DNA of 64,000 nucleotides from Comamonadaceae bacterium M7527 (GCA_021044545.1 CP087990.1:1736001-1800000); one strand, 5' to 3'; positions 53,975 to 63,883 are shown, numbered from the stretch's first letter. Made by a program: numbers and translations. The notes: generated from the sequence alone by a model not told the origin.

Positions 53975-55378
53975 TCACATTTGTCCAGCACTTTGAAGCT
54001 GGGCCAGCGTCTTATCAAGCACCAGTTTGATGCGCGTGGCCAATTCATCAATATCTGCGCGATTCATGATCAGGGGCGGCGACACAATCATGCGGTTGCC
54101 CACGGCACGCATGATTAAGCCGTTGTCAAAGCAATGGGTGCGGCACATCATGCCCACGTCCACATCGTCGCCAAAGGCCTCGCCAGTTGCCTTGTTTTTA
54201 AGCAACAACAAGCCGCCCACCATGCCACAGGTCTGCGCCTTGCCTACCAGCGGGTGTTGACCCAGTTCAGCAAACACCTGCGCCAAATAAGGACCGGTAT
54301 CATCACGCACGCGCTCAACCAGGCCTTCTTTTTCCATGATGTCCAGGTTGGCCAGGGCCACGGCGCAAGCCACAGGGTGACCGCTGTAGGTGTAGCCGTG
54401 GTTGAACTCGCCGCCTTGCTCGATCAGCACCTTGGCCACACGGTCACCCACCATCACGCCGCCCAGCGGTATGTAGCCACTGGTAACAGCTTTGGCAAAG
54501 GTTACCAGGTCGGGTTTGTAGCCAAACTTTTCGTAGGCAAACCAATGACCTAATCGACCAAAGGCGCAAATCACTTCGTCAGATATCAGCAAAATGCCGT
54601 ATTTGTCGACAATACGCTGTATTTCTGGCCAATAGCTGTCTGGTGGAATGATGACACCGCCTGCGCCTTGCACGGGTTCAGCAATAAAGGCGGCAACTTT
54701 GTCAGCGCCCAGTTCTAAAATTTTGTGCTCTAGCCAGCCCGCAGCGCGTACGCCAAAGTCAGCCTCGGACTCGCCAGGCAAGGCGTTGTCAAAGTAATAG
54801 GGCTGCTCAATATGGGTGATATTGGGTATGGGCAGGTCACCCTGTGCGTGCATGCCTTGCATGCCGCCCAGGGACGCGCCGGCCATGGTTGAGCCGTGAT
54901 AGCCGTTGACACGGCCAATAATGACCTTACGCTGTGGCTGGCCCATCAAATCCCAGTAACGCCGCACCATGCGCACATTAGAGTCGTTACTTTCTGAGCC
55001 GCTGCTGGAATAAAACACATGCTCAAATGTGCGCCCGTCCACCTCGGGCGCCAGCTTGGCCAAGCGTGTGGCCAGCTCTACCGCGGGTACGTTGGTGGTT
55101 TGAAAAAAGCTGTTGTAGTAGGGCAGCTTTAGCATTTGGTCGCGCGCCGCATTGGCCAGCTCTTCGCGCCCGTAGCCTACGTTGACACACCATAAGCCGC
55201 TCATGGCGTCCAGCATTTGATGACCCTCAGCGTCCCACACATACATGCCTTGCGCCTTCACAATCACTTTGGAGCCGCGGCTTGCAAGATCTTTAAAGTC
55301 GGTGAACGGGTGCAAAAAATGCGCCGCGTCTTGCGCCTGAATGGCCTTGATGTCTATGGCTTTATCGGGTGCGTTCAT
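53975..55378 (-). CDS. spuC: Putrescine:pyruvate (or alpha-ketoglutarate) aminotransferase, SpuC-like
   Basis: PLP-dependent class III aminotransferase, 467 residues. Features: DAMSGLWCVNVGYGREEL near the N-terminus, YNSFFQTTN, the YSSSGSESNDSNVRMVRRYW phosphate-cup block, the PLP Asp in LLISDEVICAFGRLG and the PLP Lys in FAKAVTSGYIPLGG. SpuC of Pseudomonas starts putrescine degradation by transamination, bypassing gamma-glutamylation. It lies 47 bases downstream of the puuA stop and is flanked by potF on the other side. The amino acceptor and the exact amine cannot be told. Confidence 0.85.
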   Translation of the reverse strand: MNAPDKAIDIKAIQAQDAAHFLHPFTDFKDLASRGSKVIVKAQGMYVWDAEGHQMLDAMSGLWCVNVGYGREELANAARDQMLKLPYYNSFFQTTNVPAVELATRLAKLAPEVDGRTFEHVFYSSSGSESNDSNVRMVRRYWDLMGQPQRKVIIGRVNGYHGSTMAGASLGGMQGMHAQGDLPIPNITHIEQPYYFDNALPGESEADFGVRAAGWLEHKILELGADKVAAFIAEPVQGAGGVIIPPDSYWPEIQRIVDKYGILLISDEVICAFGRLGHWFAYEKFGYKPDLVTFAKAVTSGYIPLGGVMVGDRVAKVLIEQGGEFNHGYTYSGHPVACAVALANLDIMEKEGLVERVRDDTGPYLAQVFAELGQHPLVGKAQTCGMVGGLLLLKNKATGEAFGDDVDVGMMCRTHCFDNGLIMRAVGNRMIVSPPLIMNRADIDELATRIKLVLDKTLAQLQSAGQM

Positions 55379-55425
55379 ATGCCCCTCCTTATCGGGTTGT
55401 TGTACTGGCTATGCATGCGTGGCAG

Positions 55426-56790
55426 TTAAACGTGTAGCAGCAAGTGCTCGCGCTCCCAAGGTGAAATCACTTTCATAAACTCGGCAAACTCCACCTCTTT
55501 AATTTCGGTGTAAACCGTGACAAACTCCTGACCCAGCACGTCGTGCAAGTCAGAGTCACGACGCAGCCAGTCCAGCGACTCCCCCAGGCTGCGCGGCAGC
55601 GCATGCGGTGACAGGTATGCATCGCCCTTCATTTCAGGCTTGGGCTCAATTTTGTTTTTCATGCCCAGGTAGCCACAGGCCAATGTCACGGCCAATGCCA
55701 CATAGGGGTTGGCGTCTGCACCGCTGATACGGTTTTCAACGCGCCTCGCTTGTGGCGTGGAAATGGGTGAGCGTATACCCACTGTGCGGTTGTCGTGGCC
55801 CCACTCAATATTGATTGGTGCGGCGGTGTTGGGCGTCAGGCGGCGATAACTGTTGACATAGGGTGCAACCAAGGCAGTGGCCGACGGCATATAGCGCTGT
55901 AACCCCCCGATGTAATGGTTAAAGGCATCGGTGGCTGAACCGTCTTTGTTGCTGAATATGTTGTTGCCATCCTGGTCCAAGATGCTTTGGTGAATATGCA
56001 TGGCGCTGCCAGGCTCGCCCGCAATGGGCTTGGCCATAAAGGTGGCGTACATGTCGTGGCGCATAGCGGCTTCGCGCACCGTGCGCTTGAAGAAAAATAC
56101 TTCGTCTGCCAGGCCCATTGGGCTGTCGTGGAAAAAGTTGATTTCCATTTGTCCAGCGCCAATTTCGTGAATAAGCGTATCCACGTTGAGTTCCATCTTC
56201 TCGCAGTAGTCGTAGATATCTTCAAACAACGGATCAAACTCGTTCACTGCGTCAATGCTGTAGGCCTGGCGCGAGGTCTCAGCGCGGCCGCTGCGGCCTA
56301 TGGGTGCGCGCAACAGGGTATTGGGGTCTGTGTTGCGCGCGACCAAGTAAAACTCCAGCTCCGGCGCCACCACTGGCGACCAGCCTTCAGCTGCAAACAA
56401 GTCACATACCTTGCGCAACACACTGCGTGGCGCGTGCGCAATGAGCTTGCCATTTTTGTCGTAACAATCGTGAATGACCTGCGCCGTAGGGTCTGAGGCC
56501 CACGGCACAATACGCACGGTAGACGGATCCGGGCGCAAATGCATGTCGCTGTCTATGGGGCTAACCACGTCGTAGTAAGGTCCGGTTTGCGGAAACTCGC
56601 CCGTTACACCCATGGCTACCACGGCCTCAGGCAGGCGCATGCCTCTGTCTTCGTAAAATTTCTCACGCGGCAAAATTTTGCCTCTGGCAACGCCCGTCAA
56701 GTCGGGCACCAAGCATTCGACCTCGGTCACGCGGCGCTCGTTTAGCCATCTCTCAAGGTCATTAAAAGTCTGGTTGTTTTTGTTGGTCAT
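55426..56790 (-). CDS. puuA: Gamma-glutamylputrescine synthetase (glutamine synthetase family)
   Basis: ATP-dependent joining of glutamate to putrescine. The 454-residue protein has the GS-type beta-grasp (LVPDLTGVARGKILP), the catalytic-domain metal site APELEFYLVARN, EIGAGQMEINFFHDSPMGLADEVFFFK, HIHQSILDQDGNN and the ATP/adenylation region NRISGADANPYVALA. Within a puu locus this points to PuuA rather than GlnA. The start is the ATG at 56790; frame extends to 57003 without family support. Confidence 0.92.
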   Translation of the reverse strand: MTNKNNQTFNDLERWLNERRVTEVECLVPDLTGVARGKILPREKFYEDRGMRLPEAVVAMGVTGEFPQTGPYYDVVSPIDSDMHLRPDPSTVRIVPWASDPTAQVIHDCYDKNGKLIAHAPRSVLRKVCDLFAAEGWSPVVAPELEFYLVARNTDPNTLLRAPIGRSGRAETSRQAYSIDAVNEFDPLFEDIYDYCEKMELNVDTLIHEIGAGQMEINFFHDSPMGLADEVFFFKRTVREAAMRHDMYATFMAKPIAGEPGSAMHIHQSILDQDGNNIFSNKDGSATDAFNHYIGGLQRYMPSATALVAPYVNSYRRLTPNTAAPINIEWGHDNRTVGIRSPISTPQARRVENRISGADANPYVALAVTLACGYLGMKNKIEPKPEMKGDAYLSPHALPRSLGESLDWLRRDSDLHDVLGQEFVTVYTEIKEVEFAEFMKVISPWEREHLLLHV

Positions 56791-56839
56791 ATAAACAGTC
56801 GGTTGGTTGTTGTGTGGCGGGCTTGGCTTCATCAAAAGC

Positions 56840-57643
56840 CTATGGCACCGCCTCAACCGACTTGGACAACAAACCCTGTGCACGCTGTGCACCACGCTTG
56901 GCGCAGGCTTGACCAAAGGCTTTAAAAATGGCGGCGTAAAAAGGGTTGTCCCAGCAGCGCCACTCCGGATGAAACTGCATGCCGTAAGCAAACGTGCGCG
57001 CACCCTTCACGCCAAATGCCTCAATAATGCCGTCTGGCGCATAGGCCAAGGCCTCAAGACCATTGGCCAAACGGTCAACGCCTTGGCCGTGTAATGAATT
57101 CACCATGGTGGTGGTGCCACCAGCCCAGCGCTCCAATACACTACCCGCCACGATATCTATGGCATGTGCGAGTTCATATTGCTGGTCAAAGTCGCGGGTT
57201 TTGTCTTCGCGATGGTCCAGCTTGCCGGGCAGGTTTTGTATTTGCTGATGCAAGCTGCCGCCCATGGCCACGTTGATTTCTTGAAAACCACGGCAAACCC
57301 CCAGCAAGGGTATGTCTTGTTGCAAACAAGCGTTGACCAGGGCCAGGGTCAGCGCATCACGCGCAGGATCTAACGGAAGTGACGTGTCTGCCACCGTTTG
57401 ACCGAAATGGCTGGGGTGTATGTTGGCCGGCGAGCCGGTGAGCATGACGCCGTCAACCAAGGCCAGCAAGGCATTGATGTCACCAGATTCCGCGAGTGGG
57501 AATGTGCAGGGCTGGGCATTGGCGCCCAACTTGAGTGCTCTAGCGTACTTGTCACCAAGCACTAAAAAAGGCGCTGACTGAGGCGCATCGCCCAATAGCC
57601 TGGCGTCCATTGGTAACCACACCAAAGAGGGAGGGGCTGTCAT
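56840..57643 (-). CDS. puuD: Gamma-glutamyl-GABA hydrolase (class I glutamine amidotransferase-like)
   Basis: Releases GABA from gamma-Glu-GABA. The 267-residue protein shows the fold's nucleophile block LGVCRGFQEINVAMGGSLHQ and the His-Glu pair MQFHPEW. VMLTGSPANIHPSHFG and VNSLHGQGVDRL are family blocks. The ATG at 57643 has AGGAG 7 bases upstream. It lies 49 bases before puuA and follows a terminator that ends the TRAP operon. Confidence 0.92.
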   Translation of the reverse strand: MTAPPSLVWLPMDARLLGDAPQSAPFLVLGDKYARALKLGANAQPCTFPLAESGDINALLALVDGVMLTGSPANIHPSHFGQTVADTSLPLDPARDALTLALVNACLQQDIPLLGVCRGFQEINVAMGGSLHQQIQNLPGKLDHREDKTRDFDQQYELAHAIDIVAGSVLERWAGGTTTMVNSLHGQGVDRLANGLEALAYAPDGIIEAFGVKGARTFAYGMQFHPEWRCWDNPFYAAIFKAFGQACAKRGAQRAQGLLSKSVEAVP

Positions 57644-57747
57644 GAGAAGTCTCCTAATGTTGCTCATTCTGCCCCAGTAATGAATCAAATTTCGCCAGCC
57701 AAGCCGACTATTTGCCGAGCCTCGCAATCCGCAAAACATGTCACCAA

Positions 57748-57782
57748 CAAAAAACCCCTGTAACCAGCAGGCTACAGGGGTT
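57748..57782 (-). terminator. Rho-independent terminator after dctM
   Basis: On the minus strand AACCCCTGTA pairs with TACAGGGGTT around 10 bases, followed by TTTTTT. It separates the TRAP operon from puuD-puuA. Confidence 0.88.
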
Positions 57783-57808
57783 TGAATCGGCCAACAAGGC
57801 GTTAGGCG

Positions 57809-59329
57809 TTACCGCCCGTACACCATGTCTGGCAGCCAAGTGGCCACACCAGGCACCACCACCACGATAAACAAGGCCAACACCTGAATGGCCAAGAACA
57901 CCAGTGATGAGCGGAAAATGGTGGCCATGGTCACATCCTTGGGTGCAACACCCCGGATGTAGAACAAGGCGTAACCAAATGGTGGGCTCAAGAAGCTCAT
58001 TTGCATGTTGATGAGGTACAGCACGCCGAACCACAACACAGCCTGGTCAGGTGTTGGACCTGGCAAGCCAAACAAACCGTCAAACGTCAGCGACTTGATG
58101 ATAGGTACAAAGATTGGCACGGCCAACAGCAAAATACCCACCCAATCCAGGAACATGCCCAACACCACCAACAGAATCATCATCAGCAGCAAGATGCCAT
58201 AGGCGCTCCAGCCTGTGCTGAGAATGGTCTCGGTGATAAAGGCTTGGCCGCCTTGCAAAATGTACAAGCCCACAAAGATAGACGCACCAAAGATGATCCA
58301 GATCACCATGGATGTCGCTTTCACAGTGCCGGTACTGGCTTCGATCACACCTCTTAGGCTCAAACGCTTGTGCATGGCCGCCACACCAATGGCGCCAAAG
58401 CTGCCCAAACCAGCGGCCTCAACTGGTGTGGCAATACCTGCAAACAGCAAGCCCAACACCGTCATCACCAACAGAATAGGCGCAATCAAGCGACGCAACA
58501 AAGCCAGCTTGGCACCCAGGCTCAGGCGCTCTTCTACTGGCACAGGCGGGCCCAGCTTGGGGTTTAGTGTGGTGCGTATGAGTACATAAGCGATGTACAT
58601 GCCTGAGAGCAACAAGCCCGGCATGACACTACCCAAGTACAACTCGCCCACAGACTGCTGCGCCACAACGGCGTACAAAATGGCCAAGATAGACGGTGGA
58701 ATCAACACACCCAACGTGCCGCCGGCCATGATGGAGCCGATAGCAATTTGCTGGTCATAGTTGCGCTTGAGCATGGCTGGCAGCGCAATAATGCCCATGG
58801 TCACAATGGCAGCACCCACCACACCCACCATCGCGGCCAGCAAGGTTGAGGCAATGATGGTGGCCACGGCCAAGCCGCCGTGCAAACCGCCCATCCACTG
58901 GTAAACCGCGTCAAACAGCTCTTCAATCAAGCCCGCACGCTCCAGCATGGTGGCCATGAAAATAAACAGCGGAATGGCTGCCAAATCTGGGTTGGTCATC
59001 ATGGGGAAGATGCGACTGGGAATGATGTTGAGCATGGCTGCGTCGCCAAGCAAATACAAAAACACCACACCCAAACCACCAGCCACAAAGGCCAATGGCA
59101 ATCCAGCCATCAACAACACAAAGAGTGAGCCAAACATGATCCACGTGAGCGAGGCCATGCCGACGTCAGCCAACACACCCTGCATGCGGAACAGGAAATA
59201 GTCATCACCCCACGGGTCGTAAAAAGCGATGTTGATCGCTTCAACGCCCACAATGGCAGTAACCAGCAAGGCCAAGCCATAAGTCCATAGCCGCGAGCGA
59301 CTCGCCGCGGCTGCCGTGATCGTGCTCAT
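57809..59329 (-). CDS. dctM: TRAP transporter large permease (DctM family)
   Basis: The 506-residue inner-membrane protein has about 12 hydrophobic segments and the family blocks FIFMATMLERAGLIEELFDAVYQWMGGLHGGLAVATIIASTL, GAAIVTMGIIALPAMLKRNYD and SIMAGGTLGVLIPPSI. It works with DctQ and DctP in sodium-driven uptake. The start overlaps dctQ (ATGA). Its substrate is unknown, but its position between puuD and puuB makes a polyamine-related or guanidino compound an idea worth testing. Confidence 0.9.
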   Translation of the reverse strand: MSTITAAAASRSRLWTYGLALLVTAIVGVEAINIAFYDPWGDDYFLFRMQGVLADVGMASLTWIMFGSLFVLLMAGLPLAFVAGGLGVVFLYLLGDAAMLNIIPSRIFPMMTNPDLAAIPLFIFMATMLERAGLIEELFDAVYQWMGGLHGGLAVATIIASTLLAAMVGVVGAAIVTMGIIALPAMLKRNYDQQIAIGSIMAGGTLGVLIPPSILAILYAVVAQQSVGELYLGSVMPGLLLSGMYIAYVLIRTTLNPKLGPPVPVEERLSLGAKLALLRRLIAPILLVMTVLGLLFAGIATPVEAAGLGSFGAIGVAAMHKRLSLRGVIEASTGTVKATSMVIWIIFGASIFVGLYILQGGQAFITETILSTGWSAYGILLLMMILLVVLGMFLDWVGILLLAVPIFVPIIKSLTFDGLFGLPGPTPDQAVLWFGVLYLINMQMSFLSPPFGYALFYIRGVAPKDVTMATIFRSSLVFLAIQVLALFIVVVVPGVATWLPDMVYGR

Positions 59330-59970
59330 GCGCCCACCTCATTTTTCAGGCACGTCTCGTACGTGCGTATGTCTTTAATCAAGCGCGAAACGCCTGCCAG
59401 AAGAATCAAAACGGCGCCAACGAACATCAACGCTTTAACAGGCCAATACTGGATTTGCCACGTCTCTACTGAGCGTTCATCCATGGCCAGACTCTCCACG
59501 CCAAAGCGCCACGATGTAGCCATCATGGCAAACACGAAAATAAAGAAAAAGACCGACGTTACAACGTCGAATGCAGCTTTACGCCTTGGTGGTAGTTTTG
59601 TGTACAACACGTCAACACGCACATGTGAGCCGTGCAACAAACCATAGGCACCAATCATCATGTACTGCATGCCGAACAGCAAAAAGCTGGACTCATGCAC
59701 CCAAATCGTTGGCATATCAAAAATGTAACGAGCGATCACTTCGTATGTATAAAAACACACTGCTGTCACGCTCCACAAGGCCACAAAAAGGCCAGAGCGG
59801 TCGCTGATCCAATCAAGCGTGCGCTCAACGGTGCCTGCACCTTCTTCGTAAGGAACAGGCTGCAACACGCCGCCTTTGTGACCAATGGCGATAACGACCA
59901 AAGGAATAAAAGCCAGCCAGCCCCAGTACAACCAATGCGGCAGTACAAAACCGATGCTTTCTAAGTTCAT
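59326..59970 (-). CDS. dctQ: TRAP transporter small permease (DctQ family)
   Basis: A 214-residue protein with four hydrophobic segments in the DctQ arrangement (one near FIPLVVIAI, then IWVHESSFLLFGMQYMMIGAYGLLHGSHVRVDVLY). Partner of DctM and DctP. It stops in an ATGA overlap with dctM. It is longer at the N-terminus than many DctQ proteins. Confidence 0.85.
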   Translation of the reverse strand: MNLESIGFVLPHWLYWGWLAFIPLVVIAIGHKGGVLQPVPYEEGAGTVERTLDWISDRSGLFVALWSVTAVCFYTYEVIARYIFDMPTIWVHESSFLLFGMQYMMIGAYGLLHGSHVRVDVLYTKLPPRRKAAFDVVTSVFFFIFVFAMMATSWRFGVESLAMDERSVETWQIQYWPVKALMFVGAVLILLAGVSRLIKDIRTYETCLKNEVGA

Positions 59971-59982
59971 TTCAAATTTCCC

Positions 59983-60013
59983 AAAAAAATGAGCGGCACA
60001 TTCGGTGCCGCTC
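59983..60013 (-). terminator. Terminator/attenuator between dctP and dctQ
   Basis: On the minus strand GAGCGGCAC pairs with GTGCCGCTC around CGAAT, followed by ATTTTTTT. As at potF, it would favour the binding protein. Confidence 0.8.
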
Positions 60014-60083
60014 TATAGCACTTAGGCCACGCCCATGTTTGCACATGCGGCGCAGCCCAAGTGTGCTAGACGCACATGGCGCT

Positions 60084-61172
60084 TTACAGTGACTGGCCTT
60101 TCAGGTCAGCATCAGTTACATAGCCCATTACGCCGTTTTTCATGTAGTCAAGTTGCAGCTTGAACACAGCAGATGCGTCTGCATCTTTCTTGGCCCAACG
60201 GTACCAGGCGGGTATGGCAGCCTTGCGGAACTGGTCTACATCTGACTGCTGCAAACGTGTAACCGTTGTACCGGCTTCTGCAAACTTGGCCAACGCTTTA
60301 ACGTTAGCAGCCTGGATTGCGGTGTACTGTGTCAAAGAGTAGCCTTTGACCTGGTCTTCAACCATTTGCTGCATGCCTTTTGACAAGCGCTTCCAGGCAC
60401 CCATGTTGACGGTCAAGTCCATCAAGTCAACTGGCTGGTAAATACTCATCATGCCTGGAGGGCCCATGAGAATGTACTTGGTCACTTGGTGGAAGCCCAA
60501 GTCGTAGTTCACAGCTGGACCAACAAAGTCAGCCGCATCAATAGAACCTTTTTCCAGCGCAGGGAAAATGTCTGAGCCTGGCAAACCAACAGGTGACACG
60601 CCAAACTGTTGGAACACTTCAGACACCATGCCGCCTGGCAAACGAATCTTCTTGCCCTTCATGGCTGCCAATGAGTCCATGGGCACTTTTGAGTGAATGA
60701 TGTTGGCATCGTGTTGGATAGGGCCAACGTAAAACAAACCTTGTTTGGCGTAAATCTTACGCGCCATCTCCAACATGCCCAAACCATAGAACATGGTGTC
60801 CCACTGTGCAGGCTGGTCTGGACCCATGGGGTAGCTGGACAAAAACACGGATGCTGGAATCTTGCCGGCCCAGTACAGGGTCCATGGGTTCATACCCTGC
60901 AACACGCCTGACTTGACAGCTTCAAACAAAGCGTTGTTGTCAGCAGCAACAGACTTGGCTGGGAATGGCTTGATGGTCAGTTCGCCACCAGACTTTTCCT
61001 GGAAGTCGTTACACCACTTTTCAAACAGGGTGTAACCAGTCGTGCCAGCGTCCCAGGTGGACTGCACTTTCCAGGTTTGACCAGCAGCTGCTTGCGCATT
61101 ACCCACAAATGGGGCGGCCAAGGCGCCAATAGCACCGGCCTTTAGTAAACCGCGACGTGATGTGATATCCAT
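60084..61172 (-). CDS. dctP: TRAP transporter substrate-binding protein (DctP family)
   Basis: Periplasmic receptor of the TRAP system, 362 residues. The N-terminus has a twin-arginine-like export signal (SRRGLLKAGAIGALAAPFVGNAQA). Family features are KWCNDFQEKSGGELTIKPFPAKS, GKKIRLPGGMVSEVFQQFGVSPVGLPGSDIFPALEKGSIDAADFVGP and the conserved Arg at K-IRLPGG. The ATG at 61172 is chosen. About 280 bases upstream, to puuB, hold no gene I can see; they may carry the operon's promoter. Confidence 0.88.
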   Translation of the reverse strand: MDITSRRGLLKAGAIGALAAPFVGNAQAAAGQTWKVQSTWDAGTTGYTLFEKWCNDFQEKSGGELTIKPFPAKSVAADNNALFEAVKSGVLQGMNPWTLYWAGKIPASVFLSSYPMGPDQPAQWDTMFYGLGMLEMARKIYAKQGLFYVGPIQHDANIIHSKVPMDSLAAMKGKKIRLPGGMVSEVFQQFGVSPVGLPGSDIFPALEKGSIDAADFVGPAVNYDLGFHQVTKYILMGPPGMMSIYQPVDLMDLTVNMGAWKRLSKGMQQMVEDQVKGYSLTQYTAIQAANVKALAKFAEAGTTVTRLQQSDVDQFRKAAIPAWYRWAKKDADASAVFKLQLDYMKNGVMGYVTDADLKGQSL

Positions 61173-61454
61173 ATTCCAACTCCTAGTGTGTGGGGGTGTT
61201 TGTCTTAGACATGCGAAGTGTGGGAGGCCACATGTGTATGGCTCACAGTACAAACCCTAGGTTTGTCGCGGTCGCGTCAGCACGCGGACACTACACAAAC
61301 GTGCTTTCTTAAAACGGCAAACTGAAATACATAACAAAAACAATGCTTAAACAATAACGCGCCTGAATCCTCACGCAGGCAATGAATTTTTTTCAATCAG
61401 CTTGGATATTAGTAGCGCGGCCTTTGCTTTCGCTTAGCTTACAAATTCACGCCA

Positions 61455-62761
61455 TCAAAGCAAATCGCGCAAGCGGTGGTACATCATGCCCATAGCCAAC
61501 GTAGGCATGCGCAACAAGGCACCGCCGGGAAAGTGATGGTGCTTGAGCTTGGCAAACACGTCAAAGCTGCTGGCTTGTTGGCTGATGGTTTGTGCCGCCA
61601 TGCGCCCAGCCAAACCCGTTAGCGCCACACCATGGCCGCTAAAACCCTGCAAGTAATAAACGTTGTCGGCAAGACGCCCAAAGTCAGGGGCGCGGTTCAT
61701 GCTGATGTCCACAAAGCCGCCCCAGGTGTAATCAACGCGCACTTGGCCCAGCTGCGGAAAAATGTCTAGCAGGCGCGCTTGCATATGCGCACTCAAATTG
61801 CGAGGCGTTTTGGTGGTGTAGCTGACTTCGCCACCAAACAACATGCGATTGTCTGCACTAAAGCGGTAGTAATCCATAACAAAATTGTTGTCGCACACCG
61901 CCGCGCCACTGGGAATAATGCTGCGTACCAGCCCGTCAGACAGTGGCTTTGTTGCAATGATGTAGGTGCCTACAGGCATTACACGCGGCGTTATGCCGGG
62001 TGCCACTTTGGGGCCAAACTGGGCCAGGGTGCAGTTGCCTGCCAACACCACGTAACTGGCACGCACTGTGGCCTGTGCCGTACGCACGGCAACGGACTTG
62101 CCTTGCACCAGCTCAATCACGGCGCTGTGCTCAAACACTTGCACGCCTGCGGCCAAGGCCGCTTGCAACAAACCCAGGCCAAATTTAAGCGGGTGCAAGT
62201 GGCCAGACTTGCGCTCATAGGCGCCGGCCACATAACGGGGGCTGTCTATTTGGTGGCGCAGCTCGTCTGGACATACCAATCGCACTCAAAACCATAGTCA
62301 TGGTGTAAGGCGTCCATCTCAGTGCGCAGCGCTTTTGCTTTGCGCGCTTTGTCTGCCACATACAAATAGCCATGTTGCCTGTCGCAGTCAATGCCATGCG
62401 TCTCAATGCGTTGGTCTATTAAATCAATGGCATCTAATGACAACTGCCACAAGTGTTTGGCTTGGTCGCGCCCAAGTTGGCGCTCAAGCTCGGCTTGGCC
62501 GCTGGCATAACCCACTATGGCTTGCCCTCCGTTGCGCCCCGATGCACCGCTGCACACACGGTGTGCCTCTAAGACCACCACGCGCTTGCCTGCTGCGGCC
62601 AAGTCAATGGCCGCACTAAGACCTGCAAACCCAGCGCCCACCACCACCACGTCGGCTTGTATGTCGGTATCTAGGGCGGGTAAGCTTGCACCGCGCTCAA
62701 CGCTGGCTTCGTAGTAGCTAAAGCTGTTTAACTGTGTGTCTGATTGCAGCAAATGGCTCAT
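61455..62761 (-). CDS. puuB: FAD-dependent gamma-glutamylputrescine oxidase, frame broken by a 1-base deletion
   Basis: Oxidises gamma-glutamylputrescine to the aldehyde. The N-terminus has the dinucleotide motif ADVVVVGAGFAGLSAAIDLAAAGKRVVVLEAH and CSGASGRNGGQAIVGYASG; the frame breaks after YGFECDW. The C-terminal part, VCPDELRHQIDSPRYVAGAYERKSGHLHPLKF to MMYHRLRDLL, continues in another frame. One extra C at 62276-62277 joins them to 435 residues, close to PuuB (426). It lies 4 bases after speB, so the two are cotranscribed. Confidence 0.86.
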
Positions 62762-62765
62762 GCGT

Positions 62766-63704
62766 TTAGTGTGCGCTTTGGCCTTTCTTGGCCACTTGGC
62801 CGCTTAAATAAGTCCACACCGCGGTTGCCGACGCGTTGCTGGTCAGTTCGCCGTGGTCATAAGCGGGTGCTACTTCAACGCAATCCATAGCCACGGTGTT
62901 GAGCACGCTAAGCGCTTCTATCCAGGTCAGTAGTTGGCTAGCGCTCAAACCACCGGGCTCTGGTGTGCCTGTGCCCGGTGCGAACGCTGGGTCTAGACAG
63001 TCAATGTCTAGGGTCATGTAGCAAGGTCTATCACCAAGGCGATCTAGCACTTTGTCAATGAATGGCTGCAAGCTGTCGCCGTCTTTGCCACGCTGGCTGC
63101 GCGCATCAAATATCAAGCCACCTTGATGCGCCACGTAGTTACGTGCCGCCTCATCGCCACTTGAGCGCAGGCCGATTTGCACGGTGGCTGTGGGGTCTAC
63201 CAAGCCTTCAGCAATAGCTTCATAAGTCCACGTGCCGTGACCTGATGGCTCACCAAAGTGATTGGTCCAGGTGTCGCAGTGAGCATCAAAGTGCACCAGC
63301 GCCAACGGACCATGTAAGCGGTGCGCAGCACGCAACAAAGCCAGCGTGACAGAATGGTCACCGCCTAAAAATACCATGTGGTGTTTGGCCATTAGCGCCT
63401 GCGCCTGCTGCTCAATCAACTCGCGTATGGTGGCCAAAGGCGAGGCGTTGGGCAGGCGCATGTCGCCTGCGTCACCCAGTTGGCCGTATGGCGACACATT
63501 GAAGTAGGGGTGGCCTCCATCACACAACATATGGCTGGCAAGCCGAATAGCACCAGGGCCAAATCGCGCGCCTGGGCGGTTGGTCACGGCCCCGTCAAAC
63601 GGTATGCCACACACGCCAAAAGCTTGGTTGACCAGCGCTGGTGCGTCTAGAAACCGCGCACCGTGTTGTGTATAGGGAAAATGTCCAGTCCAGTTGTTGG
63701 CCAT
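62766..63704 (-). CDS. speB: Agmatinase (ureohydrolase family)
   Basis: Hydrolyses agmatine to putrescine and urea at a binuclear Mn2+ site. All metal-binding blocks are present in the 312-residue protein: FLGGDHSVTL, VHFDAHCDTW, and LDIDCLDPAFAPGTGTPEPGG. The family also contains guanidinobutyrase and arginase-like members; agmatinase is preferred because it sits directly before puuB in a putrescine locus. The ATG at 63704 is divergent from the last gene of the window. Confidence 0.88.
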   Translation of the reverse strand: MANNWTGHFPYTQHGARFLDAPALVNQAFGVCGIPFDGAVTNRPGARFGPGAIRLASHMLCDGGHPYFNVSPYGQLGDAGDMRLPNASPLATIRELIEQQAQALMAKHHMVFLGGDHSVTLALLRAAHRLHGPLALVHFDAHCDTWTNHFGEPSGHGTWTYEAIAEGLVDPTATVQIGLRSSGDEAARNYVAHQGGLIFDARSQRGKDGDSLQPFIDKVLDRLGDRPCYMTLDIDCLDPAFAPGTGTPEPGGLSASQLLTWIEALSVLNTVAMDCVEVAPAYDHGELTSNASATAVWTYLSGQVAKKGQSAH

Positions 63705-63883
63705 GTGCGCATCCTGTCAGTAAGCGTCTTAAAATTTGCGTTTAAGTTAGATATGGTCTCATAGTTCAAGCTCGCCAAGGTGGCGGCTGCCACCCTTTAG
63801 CGCAACAGATAAAGCCCTTTGGCGCATGGGCAGGCGTTTCGCGTGCACATTGAACTTTTTGACTGCAAACAAGTCACACTGCC

